NCBI GenBank assembly: GCA_017654935.2
Contig: CM065693.1
Coordinates: 13,369,826 to 13,433,825, forward strand
DNA from: Phymorhynchus buccinoides
Taxonomy: Eukaryota; Mollusca; Gastropoda; Neogastropoda; Raphitomidae
DNA length: 64,000 bases
Direction: 5' to 3'
The position numbers were made by a program, and so were the translations under genes. Shown here in pieces: positions 21,614-33,723 of this stretch. Positions within the stretch are counted from its first letter, which is position 1; each line of letters begins with the position of its first letter. The notes beneath the pieces were generated by a model. The model searched no databases and was not told where the DNA came from. It was given only the letters and a program-made list of their open reading frames with translations.

Positions 21614-21809
21614 ACGCACGCGCGGATGTGTGTGTGTGTATGCATTGAAACTGTATAAGGTGTGTGTCAAGTCAAGTCAAGTCAAAATGATCTTTATTGA
21701 GGATAAAGGAGTAAGCTTGACAACTTTTTTTCTTCCTGTGTGCGCACGTGTGTGTGTGTACGTGTCATGGTGTGTATGTGTACATGCGTGCATGTTGATG
21801 TGTGCACAG
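20461..21809. other. ZFR intron 8
   Basis: Short GT/GA runs follow the donor. The region 20560-21520 shows no recognisable repeat or gene. A GT microsatellite occupies 21570-21640. A (TCAAG)n motif with ATGATCTTTATTGAGG (21668-21710) looks like the 3' end of a LINE in reverse, as at 26428, 51808 and 54752. Confidence 0.55.
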
Positions 21810-21910
21810 AAAAAGGTGGACCCCAGCTTCCAGGTGGAGAAGCCAGGTGGGAAGCAGCGCAAGGAGGACACTCAACCGAAGCGGAAGGAACCGCCCATAA
21901 CCCAGATCAG
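21810..21910 (+). CDS. ZFR: ZFR exon 9: basic linker after finger 3
   Basis: Phase 0 in (GTGCACAG|AAA), phase 2 out (ATCAG|gtctgt). Residues 384-416, KKVDPSFQVEKPGGKQRKED and onward, Lys/Arg-rich. Joined to exon 8 it reads QQYKKKVDPSFQVE, matching LQYKKKVNPDLQVE of the vertebrate protein. The donor GTCTGT is weak. It is much shorter than the Arg/Glu/Trp-rich linker of vertebrates. Confidence 0.92.
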
Positions 21911-22165
21911 GTCTGTGCAGTTATGCAGGAAGTGACAATGATGGTTGGGGCTGTAGCTGTCGGGGCTTGTCCTTGGGGGCCGTTATGATCACCAGATTGC
22001 CCTGAATGGAGCCATGAAACGCTGGGGAGACCTTTTTTTTTATAGTTTCTATATTTTTCTGTTTATTTTTCTTTCTACCGCAACGCAGGGTGCTGTATAA
22101 GTGTTGGGAGGGACAGCTCAGCGTCACTAGATTCAGATGTTAAACTTTCAGTGAACAGAGATCAT

Positions 22166-22402
22166 AACGATGGCTTGGAGTCAAAACGGACTATCTTTAG
22201 ATAGTCCATTGACATATTGTTGAACATATTACAAGAACTAATAACTTGTATAAAAAAAGACTGCAGAAATATAAAAAGCATAACCCCTTTTTTATATTTC
22301 TGCACTCATTGTTTGATATAAGTTTATTAGATTTTGTAATAAGTTCAATAATATGTCAATGGACTATCTAAAGATAGTCCGTTTTGACTCCAAGCCATCG
22401 AA
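22166..22402. mobile_element. Foldback MITE, CGATGGCTTGGAGTC ends
   Basis: Left arm CGATGGCTTGGAGTCAAAAC...GGACTATCTTTAGATAGTCC pairs with GGACTATCTAAAGATAGTCC...GTTTTGACTCCAAGCCATCG on the right. Arms are about 60 bp and nearly perfect, with a loop of about 110 bp that itself carries paired AAATATAAAAAG and TTTTATATTT segments. It would form a strong dsRNA in the ZFR pre-mRNA. Confidence 0.88.
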
Positions 22403-22534
22403 CAAAAAAAGAACTCTCCATAAATTTTAAACTGTTAAAGTTTTGGTTTGAATAAGTTTTTATCTGATTTCAGACATGGACTTTACACTACACCTATTCT
22501 TTTTGTTCATAAGGGAAATAACTTAGTTGTTGTT

Positions 22535-22800
22535 GTCGTACCCTGGCTTAAAGACTCCAGGGACCATCCCAACAGCCAAAGCGCTTGAACACAATGGCAC
22601 AAATGCACCAGCTAGGGATGAGAACATTACGTGTGTGACTGTTTTTTATTACCCCACCTCATGGGCAGCCACACTCCGACTTTCGGAGGATTTTAGACGG
22701 ATGATGTTATGCTAGGAGCTTGTCATGGCTTAAGACAATCCCCGCACAAACATGCAGAACGTAACAACACTTTGATGTAGCCTTGATGTTCTAGCTTATT
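22535..22800 (+). repeat. Dispersed repeat, 'CCCTGGCTTAAAGACTC' family
   Basis: Best copy of the family: ACCCTGGCTTAAAGACTCC, GAACATTACGTGTGTGACTG, TAGGAGCTTGTCATGGC, GATGTAGCCTTGATGTTC. It is followed by a TATATAGCGCTTCATC...AAGCGCTTTACAA segment (22800-22860) that recurs at 23290, 31735 and 52680. Confidence 0.7.
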
Positions 22801-23569
22801 TATTTATTTAAGAAAATTTATATAGCGCTTCATCTTTAAGCTCTAAGCGCTTTACAATTGCCCTAAAATTATTCATATTAAAAACGACCGCTTACATACC
22901 TCCACACTATCCTTCACATTCTTACACACACATACACATGAGCACACAAAGAAATATGTACATATTAAGCTAAATATAAATAAAATACATATACATAATA
23001 AAATAACAAATTTATAATCAGATTACATTAAAAAATCAATTTTCAATTTACATAAACAAGTCTTATGTTAACTGGTCTGACAGCCTCATGCCAAGGCGAG
23101 GTAACTTAGTAATAGAAATGAGCTGGTATGGACTGCTATTCTCAGTCAACAGATTATCTTCTCCAACTGGCTAAGAGGCAAGGCAGTACTGCGTTTTTAC
23201 GGACTATAAGGCACCCCCCCCCAAATTTTACCCGAATTTAAGATTTTGTTATTAAACGTTTTTTACTATTTTATTATTAATAATAATAATAATGGGCATT
23301 TCTAGCGCTTAATCTTAAATAAGCCCTAAGCGCTTACAATAATGAATAAGTTATTAATAAATTGATAAACCATCAATAGAAACAAAAGAACGTAAAAAAT
23401 ATTACCGTATTTTACGGCGCACCTGATTATAAGGCGCACCCCCCAAATTTGACTCAAAATTCAGATTTTGTTACTCTATTTCCTTACTGTATTATCAGTC
23501 ACATTATGAGGCGCAGGGATCACAGTCTAGGAAAAAAGTATCGCCTTATAGTTCGAAAAATACCGTCGG
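22801..23569. repeat. 'TATATAGCGC' repeats and AAGGCGCACC MITE pieces
   Basis: Two TATATAGCGC/TAGCGCTTAAT-type segments (22820-22862; 23285-23340) and two fragments of the CCGTATTTTTCGGAC family with AAGGCGCACC and TCGCCTTATAGT (23185-23275; 23403-23565). AT-rich DNA lies between. Confidence 0.6.
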
Positions 23570-24000
23570 GAGAAAGATGACAGTGGTTAAGACGTTCGCC
23601 TGCCAAATGTAATGCGTGACTGCAGCGTGAGTGACCCGGGTTCGAATCTCGGCCTCGCCTTTTCTTTCTAGTTTGACAGGAAAATCGAACTGAATGTCGA
23701 GTCCTTTGGATGGGGACTTAAAGCTAGTCTGACCCGTGCGCTTTACGCACGTAAGAATCCCACGGCAGTTGAAAGTCGGTAAGAGCAGGGATAAATCCCG
23801 CTGCCTGGTATGGCCAAATTGATAGCTAGGTTTTCCAAGTGTGCCCACACCCCCTCCTCACCCTGTGCCGCCGCCGCCCCCCCCCCCCCCCCCCCCCCCC
23901 TTTAATTGGGTGGGCGCTGCACTTGTGGCGACGCACTCTCCGGGGGAGAGCAGCCCGAATTTCACAGAGATAAGTCTCTGTGACTAGAATATACAAAATA
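23570..24000 (+). repeat. tRNA-derived SINE (complete head)
   Basis: The tRNA-like head has an A box (CAGTGGTTAAGACGTTCG, from 23581) and a B box (CCGGGTTCGAATCTCGG, about 23636). The body has GTTTGACAGGAAAATCG, GATGGGGACTTAAAGC and GCTTTACGCACGTAAG. The end is GATAAGTCTCTGTGACTAGA. A C homopolymer interrupts the body near 23880. Family mates are at 2586 and 13018. Confidence 0.85.
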
Positions 24001-24012
24001 CCAAATATGGTA

Positions 24013-24188
24013 CAGTGGAACCTTCCTTATAAGACCTTCAAAAATCATCCCAAATGACGTCTTATAAGGGAGGGGTCTTGTAAGGGAGGTAATTTCAATA
24101 CTTACGAATAAGGGCAATGTCTCGTAGAAGTAGGTCTTATATGGGAGGGAGTCTTATAATGGGAGTTCTTATAAGGGAGGTTCCACTG
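24013..24188. mobile_element. Tigger-like hairpin MITE (short form)
   Basis: CAGTGGAACCTTCC ... GGAGGTTCCACTG with TA at both sides. It consists of the paired arms and little else. Confidence 0.85.
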
Positions 24189-24244
24189 TACTAGCTTCAT
24201 TGTGTTGAAACAGTTTTGTTTTCACACTGTGAGAATGGGTTTTC

Positions 24245-24648
24245 AGTAAAGGTCAAGATGTGCCACCCCCCCTGCATTTCTCGGTTAATTCCATTTTCCC
24301 ATTTTTGCCTTTCTTACCAAACATAAAGCTGTATTTTATGAGCATTTTTAGCTAATAACCTTTTTGGAATACTAACCCTATCCCTAACCCTAGGCCATTA
24401 TCTAATAGGACCCCCCCCCCCCCCCCCCTATGTATTGCAGTACACAGCGCCATTTGTCACAGTCGTGGGTCATTGCGTTTTCCCCGTCTTATAGGGGGGG
24501 GGGGGGGGTTAGGGAAAGGGTTAGTATTCCAAAAAGGTTAGCTAAAAAGGTTCATAAAATACAGCTTTATGTTTGGTAAGAAAGGCAAAAACGGAAAATT
24601 GCAATTAACCGAGAAATGCAGGGGGGGTGGCACATCTTTACCTTTACC
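24245..24648. mobile_element. Foldback element with TTAGGG-like arms
   Basis: The left end AGTAAAGGTCAAGATGTGCC and the right end GGCACATCTTTACCTTTACC bracket long arms that pair through TTTCTCGGTTAATT, AAAGCTGTATTTTATG and TTTTTGGAATACTAACCC. CCCTAACCC motifs lie on the left arm and GGGTTAG on the right. C and G homopolymers flank the loop. Partial copies occur at 43299-43608 and 46256-46543. Confidence 0.8.
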
Positions 24649-24699
24649 GGGTTTTCTAACTGTGGCAAATACATGACCAACTGATTCACTTGATTCCAG

Positions 24700-24805
24700 G
24701 ATGGAGGAAGACGCGCCTTTGGAAGGTGAGAAGCAGACGGGTCGGCTCCCGCTCGGCCAGAAGGGGGTTGCAGAACCTGAGTCTTCTTACATGGCACCGG
24801 AAGAG
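24700..24805 (+). CDS. ZFR: ZFR exon 10: acidic/proline linker
   Basis: Phase 2 in (GATTCCAG|G), phase 0 out (GAAGAG|gtaacc). Residues 417-452, beginning EEDAPLEGEKQTGRLPLGQK. Little similarity to vertebrate ZFR is visible here, as expected for the variable linker between finger 3 and the DZF domain. Its support is the splice-site pair and the phase match to exons 9 and 11. Confidence 0.75.
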
Positions 24806-25183
24806 GTAACCATCCACATGTTCACAGTCATCGTTAACCCCTTCACTGCCAGAGGAAAACTGAGAAATGACCGATTTTCTAATGACGAAGTTTAACCCTT
24901 TCGCCGCCAGATATTTTCAGACCTGTTTACTCTACTCTTTTCGAGTAGTATTCTACTCAATTTGGACCTCTACTACTACTCAAAATTGAAAATAATGCTC
25001 TAATTCCTCATTTTCAGTGCACATTGTTTGATTGTTTAATGAATAAAGCTACACATTTTGAGCCAAAAGTACTCATTTCAGCTATTCAGACTACTCAAGA
25101 CTTGTGTAGGGGGTAAACAGGTCTGCATTTTTCAGCCAAAAAATACCGTTAAACTTAACTGGGTAGAGAAAAAACCACTTCTC

Positions 25184-26090
25184 CAGGGATGCATCTAGAG
25201 CGCGGCATTGCCGCAAAATTGTTGATGTTCCCGCAAAAAATAAAATATGCTGCGGGAAAATGCCCCAAAATTTTGTGAAATCCCGCAAACGAAAAAATCG
25301 TTTGAAAATAACTTGTTCGGCACTAGGCCTAGATTGCGTGGCTGCGTGGGCTGTACCGAGTCTGCATTTCCTTTCGACAGTAAAGAACGAGCATTTTGAT
25401 TTGGTCTTAAAAATAGCATAGCCAATCAACGGGCAAATTTCCGGGCCCGCTCAAAAATGGCATCACTTCTGGATTATTTTACTGTGACTTCTAAAAAGAA
25501 AGAAAACAGTGCGACTGTGGAGTGCAACATTGATCAACAACCTTGTTGTTCCTCATCGGCAGTTAGTGATGACAACGGGGAAAGTTTATCGAATGACGAA
25601 GCATCGGATCAGGACTGTGATGTCACCGACGATCCCATTGCTAGTAGTGTCGCTCCACCACCTTTCAAAAAGCGAAAGCATGAGTTCATGGAAAGTTGGA
25701 AAAAAAGCAGACCTTGGCTAGAATTTGACAGCGAATCAAAAGCAATGTTTTGTGACTGGTGCTTACAAAGCAAAAAAAACAATGCGTTCACCACAGGTTG
25801 TAAAAATTTCCGCACTACATCCCTTGATCGACACGTTGTTCTACCTAGTCACAAAGACGCAGTGCAAGACGTTTCACTCAGAAAAGAGTTTGAGGCATCA
25901 CGGAAAACTGCTTTTGAAAAAAAGTCATTCGCTAACAAGAGCGATTCACAGTGTGTACTGTTCAAGTATGAAACAAACTGGCATTGATTTACCCCCGCCC
26001 CCCTAACTATTTCCAGATCCCCCCAAATTTCCACACCAAGGGGGGGGAGGGCAATGCCCCCCAGTTTAGAACTTTCTAGATGCATCCCTG
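25184..26090 (+). mobile_element. hAT-like element A2 coding only a zinc-finger protein
   Basis: 907 bp, ends CAGGGATGCATCTAGA and TCTAGATGCATCCCTG, flanked by a 6-bp duplication CTTCTC. It holds one intact frame (25457-25987) and no catalytic domain. The insertion lies inside a family A MITE, so it is younger than that copy. Confidence 0.85.
25457..25987 (+). CDS. Transposon-encoded TTF/BED-type zinc-finger protein, 176 aa
   Basis: The N-terminus MASLLDYFTVTSKKK resembles a PCNA-interacting (PIP-like) motif (Leu4, Tyr7, Phe8) followed by lysines. An acidic Ser/Asp stretch follows, then a basic KKRKHE (about 75-80), then RPWLEFDSESKAMFCDWC with Cys and Cys spaced by two, a conserved Phe/Arg block and HVVLPSHK with two histidines. 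This is the layout of the TTF-type finger at the N-terminus of many hAT transposases. The frame ends about 60 residues after the finger, so the RNase-H-like catalytic region and dimerisation domain are absent. It may bind transposon ends, but that is inference. Confidence 0.6.
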   Translation: MASLLDYFTVTSKKKENSATVECNIDQQPCCSSSAVSDDNGESLSNDEASDQDCDVTDDPIASSVAPPPFKKRKHEFMESWKKSRPWLEFDSESKAMFCDWCLQSKKNNAFTTGCKNFRTTSLDRHVVLPSHKDAVQDVSLRKEFEASRKTAFEKKSFANKSDSQCVLFKYETNWH

Positions 26091-26428
26091 CTTCTCTGAA
26101 ATGTTGGGGATTCCTCTGTGACATGCATAACATTAGGCCTATCCTTACCTCCTAAGATTAAGAAAACATGATCTTTGGATAACAGGCCCAGATTGGATGC
26201 CTTTTAGTGACATGGGTGTTAAACCATTGTGGTGCATAAATGCGACATCGGCAGTGAAAGGGTTAAAAGAGATTTGTTTGACTTAATCTGAAAGAAAATG
26301 GTCTAGAGATATATCTTTCCTGACTTGTCAAAAGCCATCATTCCAGGGCTATGACGCCAAAAGTTATGACATCGTCAATGGTATCACACGCTCCATAGTA
26401 GACAGGGGGTAGGCAGTGAAGGGGTTAA

Positions 26429-26820
26429 TTCAACTCAACTCAACTCAACAATACTTTATTATCTCAAAAGAGAAATTCATTGTTGTTACGCCTGTGATTC
26501 AACATTAAAATACACACATCAAACATTATAACATAACATTCAGAACATGTTAAATACATTCAATACAATAAAATACATATGAACATAAGATTATAAATTA
26601 GGCATAAGAAATACTACATGTCAAATATTCAAAAGAGCAAAATAAATAACACCCATATATAATCGTACATAAACACAGACACACGCATAGGGCCTACATG
26701 CATGTATGCACACGTGCACCAACACATGTGCATGCTCACATCGCACCCCTCCTACACTGGCACACACTCTAATTCTGTTATTAATACCAAGGGGTCAGAA
26801 TCATAGGGTGAAATTGAGCT
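26429..26820. repeat. LINE-like 3' end with (CAACT)n tail and flank
   Basis: TTCAACTCAACTCAACTCAA is followed by ATACTTTATTATCTCAAAAG. The same style (short tandem tail plus TTTATT-TCTC) is seen at 21668, 51808 and 54752, and it resembles reverse-oriented LINE or SINE 3' ends. CA-rich sequence follows. Confidence 0.55.
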
Positions 26821-27066
26821 TTAACCCTTTCGCCGCCGATGTCGCATTCCTGAACCACACTGATTTAACACCCATGCCACAAAAAGCCGTGAAATTAGGA
26901 TCTGTTATCCAATGACCTTATGTTGCTAATTTTGGGAGATAAGGAAAGGCCTTATTTGATACATGTCACAGAGGGATTCACAGTATTGCAGATGCCAACT
27001 TTTCTGCACCCATGCAAGTTTGACAGAATGTTTTGGCTAAAAAATGGCTGGCATTGAAAGGGCTAA
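26821..27066. mobile_element. TTAA-type MITE (family A), opposite orientation
   Basis: TTAACCCTTTCGCCGCCG to TGGCTGGCATTGAAAGGGC. The right TTAA has mutated to CTAA. Confidence 0.8.
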
Positions 27067-28830
<1,764 letters not shown>

Positions 28831-29434
28831 GTCAGATGTCATTGAGTTTATTATTCGCCCTTTGCATTTTCTCAAACAGCAATGAAGTGTTACGTAGTCT
28901 GTGCTTGTGTTCGCTGTCTCTTTACTTTAAAATACTCTTCTTGTTATAATCAAGATCATCCCGGTAGGCAGACTGAAGCGTTAGTAATGCAAGGGAATTA
29001 AGAAGATAATGACATCTAGCATTGCTTTGCATGTCTTCTTCTTCTTCTTCTTCTTCTTCGTCGATCCCTCAAACAATTTCCTGTCAATTATGAGTTCAGA
29101 TGCGTCATGCTGCCGTTATGCGCCTAAGAAATAGGCCCAGCAAGTCAGACTTCGGCTGGAGGAGGATATCTTTTTGAAAGTGTTTTGTGAAAAAAGGCAG
29201 GAGAATGGACCAGTTAGGCAGAAAGATAGTAGATGACAGTAAGCAAAGGGAAAAGGCAGAGTCAAAGAGGGACAGATAAGAGGAAGTTACAAGCATAACT
29301 TCCAGAAGGTGGGGGAACTATTTATACAAAAGACCTCCCGGTATCCCCACGGGGGGGGGGGGGGGGGGGGGGGCTTTGCATGTGATGGGCAGGATTGGTT
29401 CGAGTTTGGTTGTGAACTCCATGTTGATTTTCAG
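28831..29434. other. ZFR intron 11 end
   Basis: Unique sequence to 29030, then a copy of the retro-like repeat (29030-29370) ending in a long G homopolymer. The acceptor is TTTTCAG at 29434. Confidence 0.6.
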
Positions 29435-29515
29435 TGACGGGCCAAAGCCAGGGGACGTTACAGCGAAGGAAATGAACCAAAAGGAGAATGATGCTGGCAC
29501 TGGAAACAAGCAGCA
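29435..29515 (+). CDS. ZFR: ZFR exon 12 (small)
   Basis: Phase 2 in and phase 2 out (CAGCA|gtaagt). Residues 502-528, DGPKPGDVTAKEMNQKEND, hydrophilic. In vertebrate ZFR this place holds the Lys/Asp/Glu-rich loop (KNKEGDDKKEGGKD) inside the DZF domain; length and charge fit. Confidence 0.85.
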
Positions 29516-31040
29516 GTAAGTAAATACTACCACCGCTAGCAACAATACATGGGTGCTTCTCTTTCAGTTTTACACTGATTTCAATATTTTTAATTTTACC
29601 AGAAACTGAACTTCATTTTTAAAAAAATTCATCTGGAGAAAAAAAGCAACGAATTTGACCGCAAGCGATTTGGGGCATTCTGAACTTGGTTGTTCTATCT
29701 TGGAAGTTTACAAAGGCAGTGTAATAATTTTACAAGGCTTATCAGACTCAAACTGTCTCTGTCTATTATTTTAACTGTCTGTCTGTTTCGTTATCTCTCT
29801 CTCTTAAGTTGCCCCCCCTCCCCCGAATCGTCCGACGGGGCTCTGCCCCTATACCCTGCCGGGGCCATGGGTCCCTGGATCCCTGCCTGTCAGTTTTGTT
29901 TTCATTTTGGGGAGTTGCACCCGTGCAATGATGATGATAGTATTGAACATTTTGCCTTTTTTGTGTGTGTGTGTGTGTGTGTTTCTTGAAATCAGTGCGA
30001 TTTTCATTTGTGAACGTGTGTGCTATGTGTGTGTGTAAATGTTAGAAGCTATCTACGTCACGTAACGTGGTATTGCAACCCTTGTCTCACTCTTGGGGCA
30101 CTCAACAATTTGTGAACGTGTGTGCTATGTGTGTGTGTAAATGTTAGAAGCTATCTACATCACGTAACGTGGTATTGCAACCCTTGTCTCACTCTAGGGG
30201 CACTCAACAATTTGTGTACAAACCAGACATAACAAGAATTCTTCATCTATGCTAACCATACTGACCAACACTCAAAACAATTGCATAAACACCAATCAAC
30301 TGGAAACCACACCTGCCATAGCATAAAAACGAAAGTAACAGTCAGGGACCACTCTTGTGGCAGCTATGGGTTACGTCCCTTTAGCCCTTGCCACGTGGTT
30401 CAATTTTCAATTTTCCACCATTGTTTTCACTTGGAGACCAGCCTGCCTCCTATGTTTTTTCGGCCTTATCTGGTGGGTTTGTTCTGCATTCCCAGGCCAT
30501 ATGGCCATATTGGGTAAGGTACATATGTGTCCAGTTTTCAGTTATCACTGGTCTCCCCGCTGCGTACAGCCGACACATTCTGATTTTGGAGGAGCTCAAA
30601 GGAGAACAATTATTTGGAAGATGTTTTTGAAAAAAGGCAGGAGAATGGGCCAGTAAGTCAGAAAGATAGTAGATGACACAAAGCAAAGGAAAAAGGCAGA
30701 GTCAAAGAGAGCTGCTCGTACGATTTTTTTCGCGCTTCCCGATGTGCCTGGGCTGTCTCGATTCGGTGAGCCTCGAACTTGGCAGCTCCCTTGGTGACTG
30801 CACCATGCCATGCTGATCGGTTTCGGGCCATTTCCCAGGAGGAAATATTGATGTTAAAGTCCTTCAGGGACACTGTGAAGGTGTCCTTGATGAACACTGT
30901 AAGAAAGAGAATAACAAAATCTGAATTTTGTGTAAAATTTTTGGGGGTGCGCCTTAAGTTATAATAAGGTGCGTCTTGTAGTAGGAAAAATGTGGTATAC
31001 TCTAAGCGTGATTGAAGTGTTTTGTGCGGTGTATTTGCAG
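29516..31040. other. ZFR intron 12
   Basis: Holds a 101-bp direct duplication (30009-30110 and 30111-30212, GTGCTATGTGTGTGTGTAAA...), a segment shared with 47330-47440 (GGCCATATGGCCATATTGGG; 30480-30560), a piece of the retro-like repeat (30600-30715) and a fragment of the AAGGCGCA MITE family (about 30888-30997) near the acceptor. No gene is seen on either strand. Confidence 0.6.
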
Positions 31041-31215
31041 GGAGGGTGATGGAGGTGAGGGTCGGGCGCTGAAGGGTGTGATGCGGGTGGGGCTGCTGGC
31101 CAAGGGGCTGCTGCTGCAGGGGAACCTGCACGTGCAGATGGTGGTGCTGTGCGCAGGCAAACCCACTGTCACTTTGCTGAGGAAGGTGGCGCAAAACTTG
31201 TCTCTGCAGCTGAAG
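31041..31215 (+). CDS. ZFR: ZFR exon 13: DZF domain
   Basis: Phase 2 in (TTTGCAG|G), phase 0 out (CTGAAG|gtaagc). Residues 529-587. [20 protein letters not shown] is a hallmark DZF block (human: [20 protein letters not shown]), and [20 protein letters not shown] follows. The 3' half (from GTGGTGCTG) is repeated six times in the next intron. An internal TCTCTGCAG lies 6 nt before the donor. Confidence 0.98.
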
Positions 31216-32480
31216 GTAAGCTGACTGTTTATTGATGGAAATGTGAGCGGTTTATTAATGGCAATGTGAGCACAATTCCTGAAGGTAACTAGCGGTTTAT
31301 TAATGGCAATGTGAGCACAATTCCTGAAGGTAACTAGCGGTTTATTAATGACAATGTGAGCGGTTTATTAATGGCAATGTGAGCACAATTCCTGAAGGTA
31401 ACTAGCGGTTTATTAATGACAATGTGAGCACAAATTGATGACAATGTGAGCACAATTCCCACAACTAGCTTAGTGGTGCTGTGCGCTGGCAAACCCACTG
31501 TGACTCTGCTGAGGAAGGTGGCGCAAAACTTGTCTCTGCAGCTGAAGGCAACTAGCTGTTTATTGATGACAATGTGAGCACAAATTGATGACAATGTGAG
31601 CACAATTCCCACAACTAGCTTAGTGGTGCTGTGCGCAGGCAAACCCACTGTGTCTTGCTGAGGAATGTGGCTCACAACTTGTCTCTGCAGCTGAAGGTAA
31701 CTAGCGGTTTATTGATGATAATAATAAATGAAACTTATATAGCGCTGTTCAATGGCATGCCATCCTCACAGCGCTTTACAAAGATTTAGAAAACAAAACA
31801 AAAAACTATTACACCGACTCATATATAACCCCCCCACCCCCACACACACACACAGGGAGGAACCCCTCTCACACTAAGCAGTGTAAACAAACCTGACGCA
31901 GAAACAAAAGTAAGCACTTACCTCCCCTTTCCACACCTCCCTCACAGCAATCAAGGGGGGGGGGAGGGGGGGGTGACAAAGACGCAAAAGGATTGATGAC
32001 AATGTGAGCACAATTCCCACAACTGGTGGTGCTGAGTGCAGACAAACCCACTGTGTCTTTGCTGAGGAAGGTGGCTCACAACTTGTCTCTGCAGCTGAAG
32101 GTAAACTGACTGTTTATTGATGACAATGTGAGCACAATTCCCACAACTGGTGGTGCTGAGCGCAGACAAACCCACTGTGTCTTTGCTGAGGAAGGTGGCT
32201 CACAACTTGTCTCTGCAGCTGAAGGTAAACTGACTGTTTATTGATGACAATGTGAGCACAATTCCCACAACTGGTGGTGCTGAGCGCAGACAAACCCACT
32301 GTGTCTTTGCTGAGGAAGGTGGCTCACAACTTGTCTCTGCAGCTGAAGGTAAACTGACTGTTTATTGATGACAATGTGAGCACAATTCCCACAACTGGTG
32401 GTGCTGAGTGCAGACAAACCCACTGTGTCTTTGCTGAGGAAGGTGGCTCACAACTTGTCTCTGCAGCTGAAGGTAAACTA
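31216..32480. repeat. Tandem array of the exon 13 3' half plus intron start
   Basis: Six copies of GGTGCTGTGCGC...GCTGAAG|gtaa lie at 31473-31547, 31623-31696, 32025-32100, 32149-32224, 32273-32348 and 32397-32472. The last four have a clean 124-bp period and are nearly identical. Each keeps the ACTTGTCTCTGCAG acceptor-like site and, except the first (GGCAAC), a GTAA donor. Short TGACAATGTGAGCACAATTC repeats lie between. A TATATAGCGC repeat (31735-31785) and C/G runs interrupt the array at 31700-31990. Confidence 0.92.
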
Positions 32481-32809
32481 GCTGCTTATTGATAAAAATG
32501 TGAGTTTATTCGTTTAATATCGAGCATATTTACTCATACATGCGCGCGCACACACACACACTGGTCTTGCATAAGAACTACATTTTTGTGTGATATCTAG
32601 TAGACATTGCAAACATTAAAAAAAAGATTGCTCATTCTCAAAAAAATCTTCTTTTTTTTCTTTTTTGTTGTTGCTCATAGTCTATACCACTCATTGATTT
32701 GAAATAAGCATAGTTTTGGTTAGGCACTACCACATTTAAACATTTTCAATAGAATTTCCAAGAGCTTTTGCTGTTATCTTTGTGCATGGGTGCAACTTTT
32801 CCTGGTATA

Positions 32810-33458
32810 CAGACCTGCCTACTGCTACGATTTGGCCGTAGCAGCTACGAAAAATAAAGCTTGGCTACAGAGCTACGGCACCCTTAACATTGCTACGGAG
32901 AAAACAAAATGCCGCCACATTTTATTTTTGCTTATGCCGTTCCCGGTTTTGTCTGTTTCTAAGAGCAGACGCCGTGTCATGCGCGATAACCTACTCACTT
33001 CCGTTTTTATCAGTGACTGCGCATGCGTTCTTATTACTTTCTCTGGAAAAAATGGCGGACTCCAGCAGCAGTAGCGATTTGGGAGATGTTTCAAACGAAA
33101 AAACCCGAACCCAAACCAGAAAACGAAAATCATCTGGCACACCATCTTGTTCTAAGAAAAAACCGGCCTGACGCACAAGTTTTAAAAATAGCTTACACGG
33201 AGTGGCCTTGCATCGTCAGAAGTCGACTTGGTGCGAACCATGCTCACTGCAACCTCTGCTATGCAGACTTCGCTGTGAATCATGGTGGTAGAGACGACCG
33301 TCAACACGTTCAATCGGCGAAACATAAACAGTGCGTTTCGGCTCAGGAAGAGAACAAATTGATTGCCGTCGTTTGTGGATGCTACGAAAAAATTTGCCAT
33401 GCTACTGAAAATTGATGGCTGGGCTACTAATTGGGAAAATTCCAAGTAGGCAGGTCTG
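32810..33458 (+). mobile_element. hAT-like element B1, BED-finger frame broken
   Basis: 649 bp, ends CAGACCTGCCTACTGC and AAGTAGGCAGGTCTG, flanked by a perfect 6-bp duplication GGTATA. Relative to copy B2 the frame starting at 33052 shifts near 33160. The first part ends at 33171, and the BED-finger part continues in another frame to 33415. It encodes no catalytic domain. Confidence 0.85.
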
Positions 33459-33723
33459 GGTATACAACGATTTCCTGTTTTTGAATCTTACCAGAAAAGG
33501 AATTTCCTGTTTTTAAAAACTTGTCAAACAAGATCTTTGTGTGTCTACTGTATTTTTCAAACACTTTCAAACAAGCATTTGTATAAATTGTGGAAAAAGC
33601 AAACTAAATTACCTTCATAAATCATGTTTTTCTTCAGCTGCAGGGGGACATTACCCCTGGACCCCGGCCTTTCAGGTTTTTCATTTTGTGTAGTGGCACC
33701 CATGTTAGTGGAATCCTTGTGTA

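Larger units (their letters stand above)
24834..26428. mobile_element. Four-element nest, outer TTAA MITE
   Basis: The outer ends are TTAACCCCTTCACTGCCAG (24834) and AGGCAGTGAAGGGGTTAA (26428). Inside is a family A TTAA MITE (24892-26266). Inside that are a CAGACCTG element (24917-25126) and the hAT-like element A2 (25184-26090). The outer MITE starts 28 bp after the exon 10 donor. The layers give a relative age order. Confidence 0.8.

Noticed and set aside
30658..31194. 178-residue - strand frame over exon 13
   Set aside because: Shadow of the DZF exon and repeats; His/Gln-rich reverse reading.
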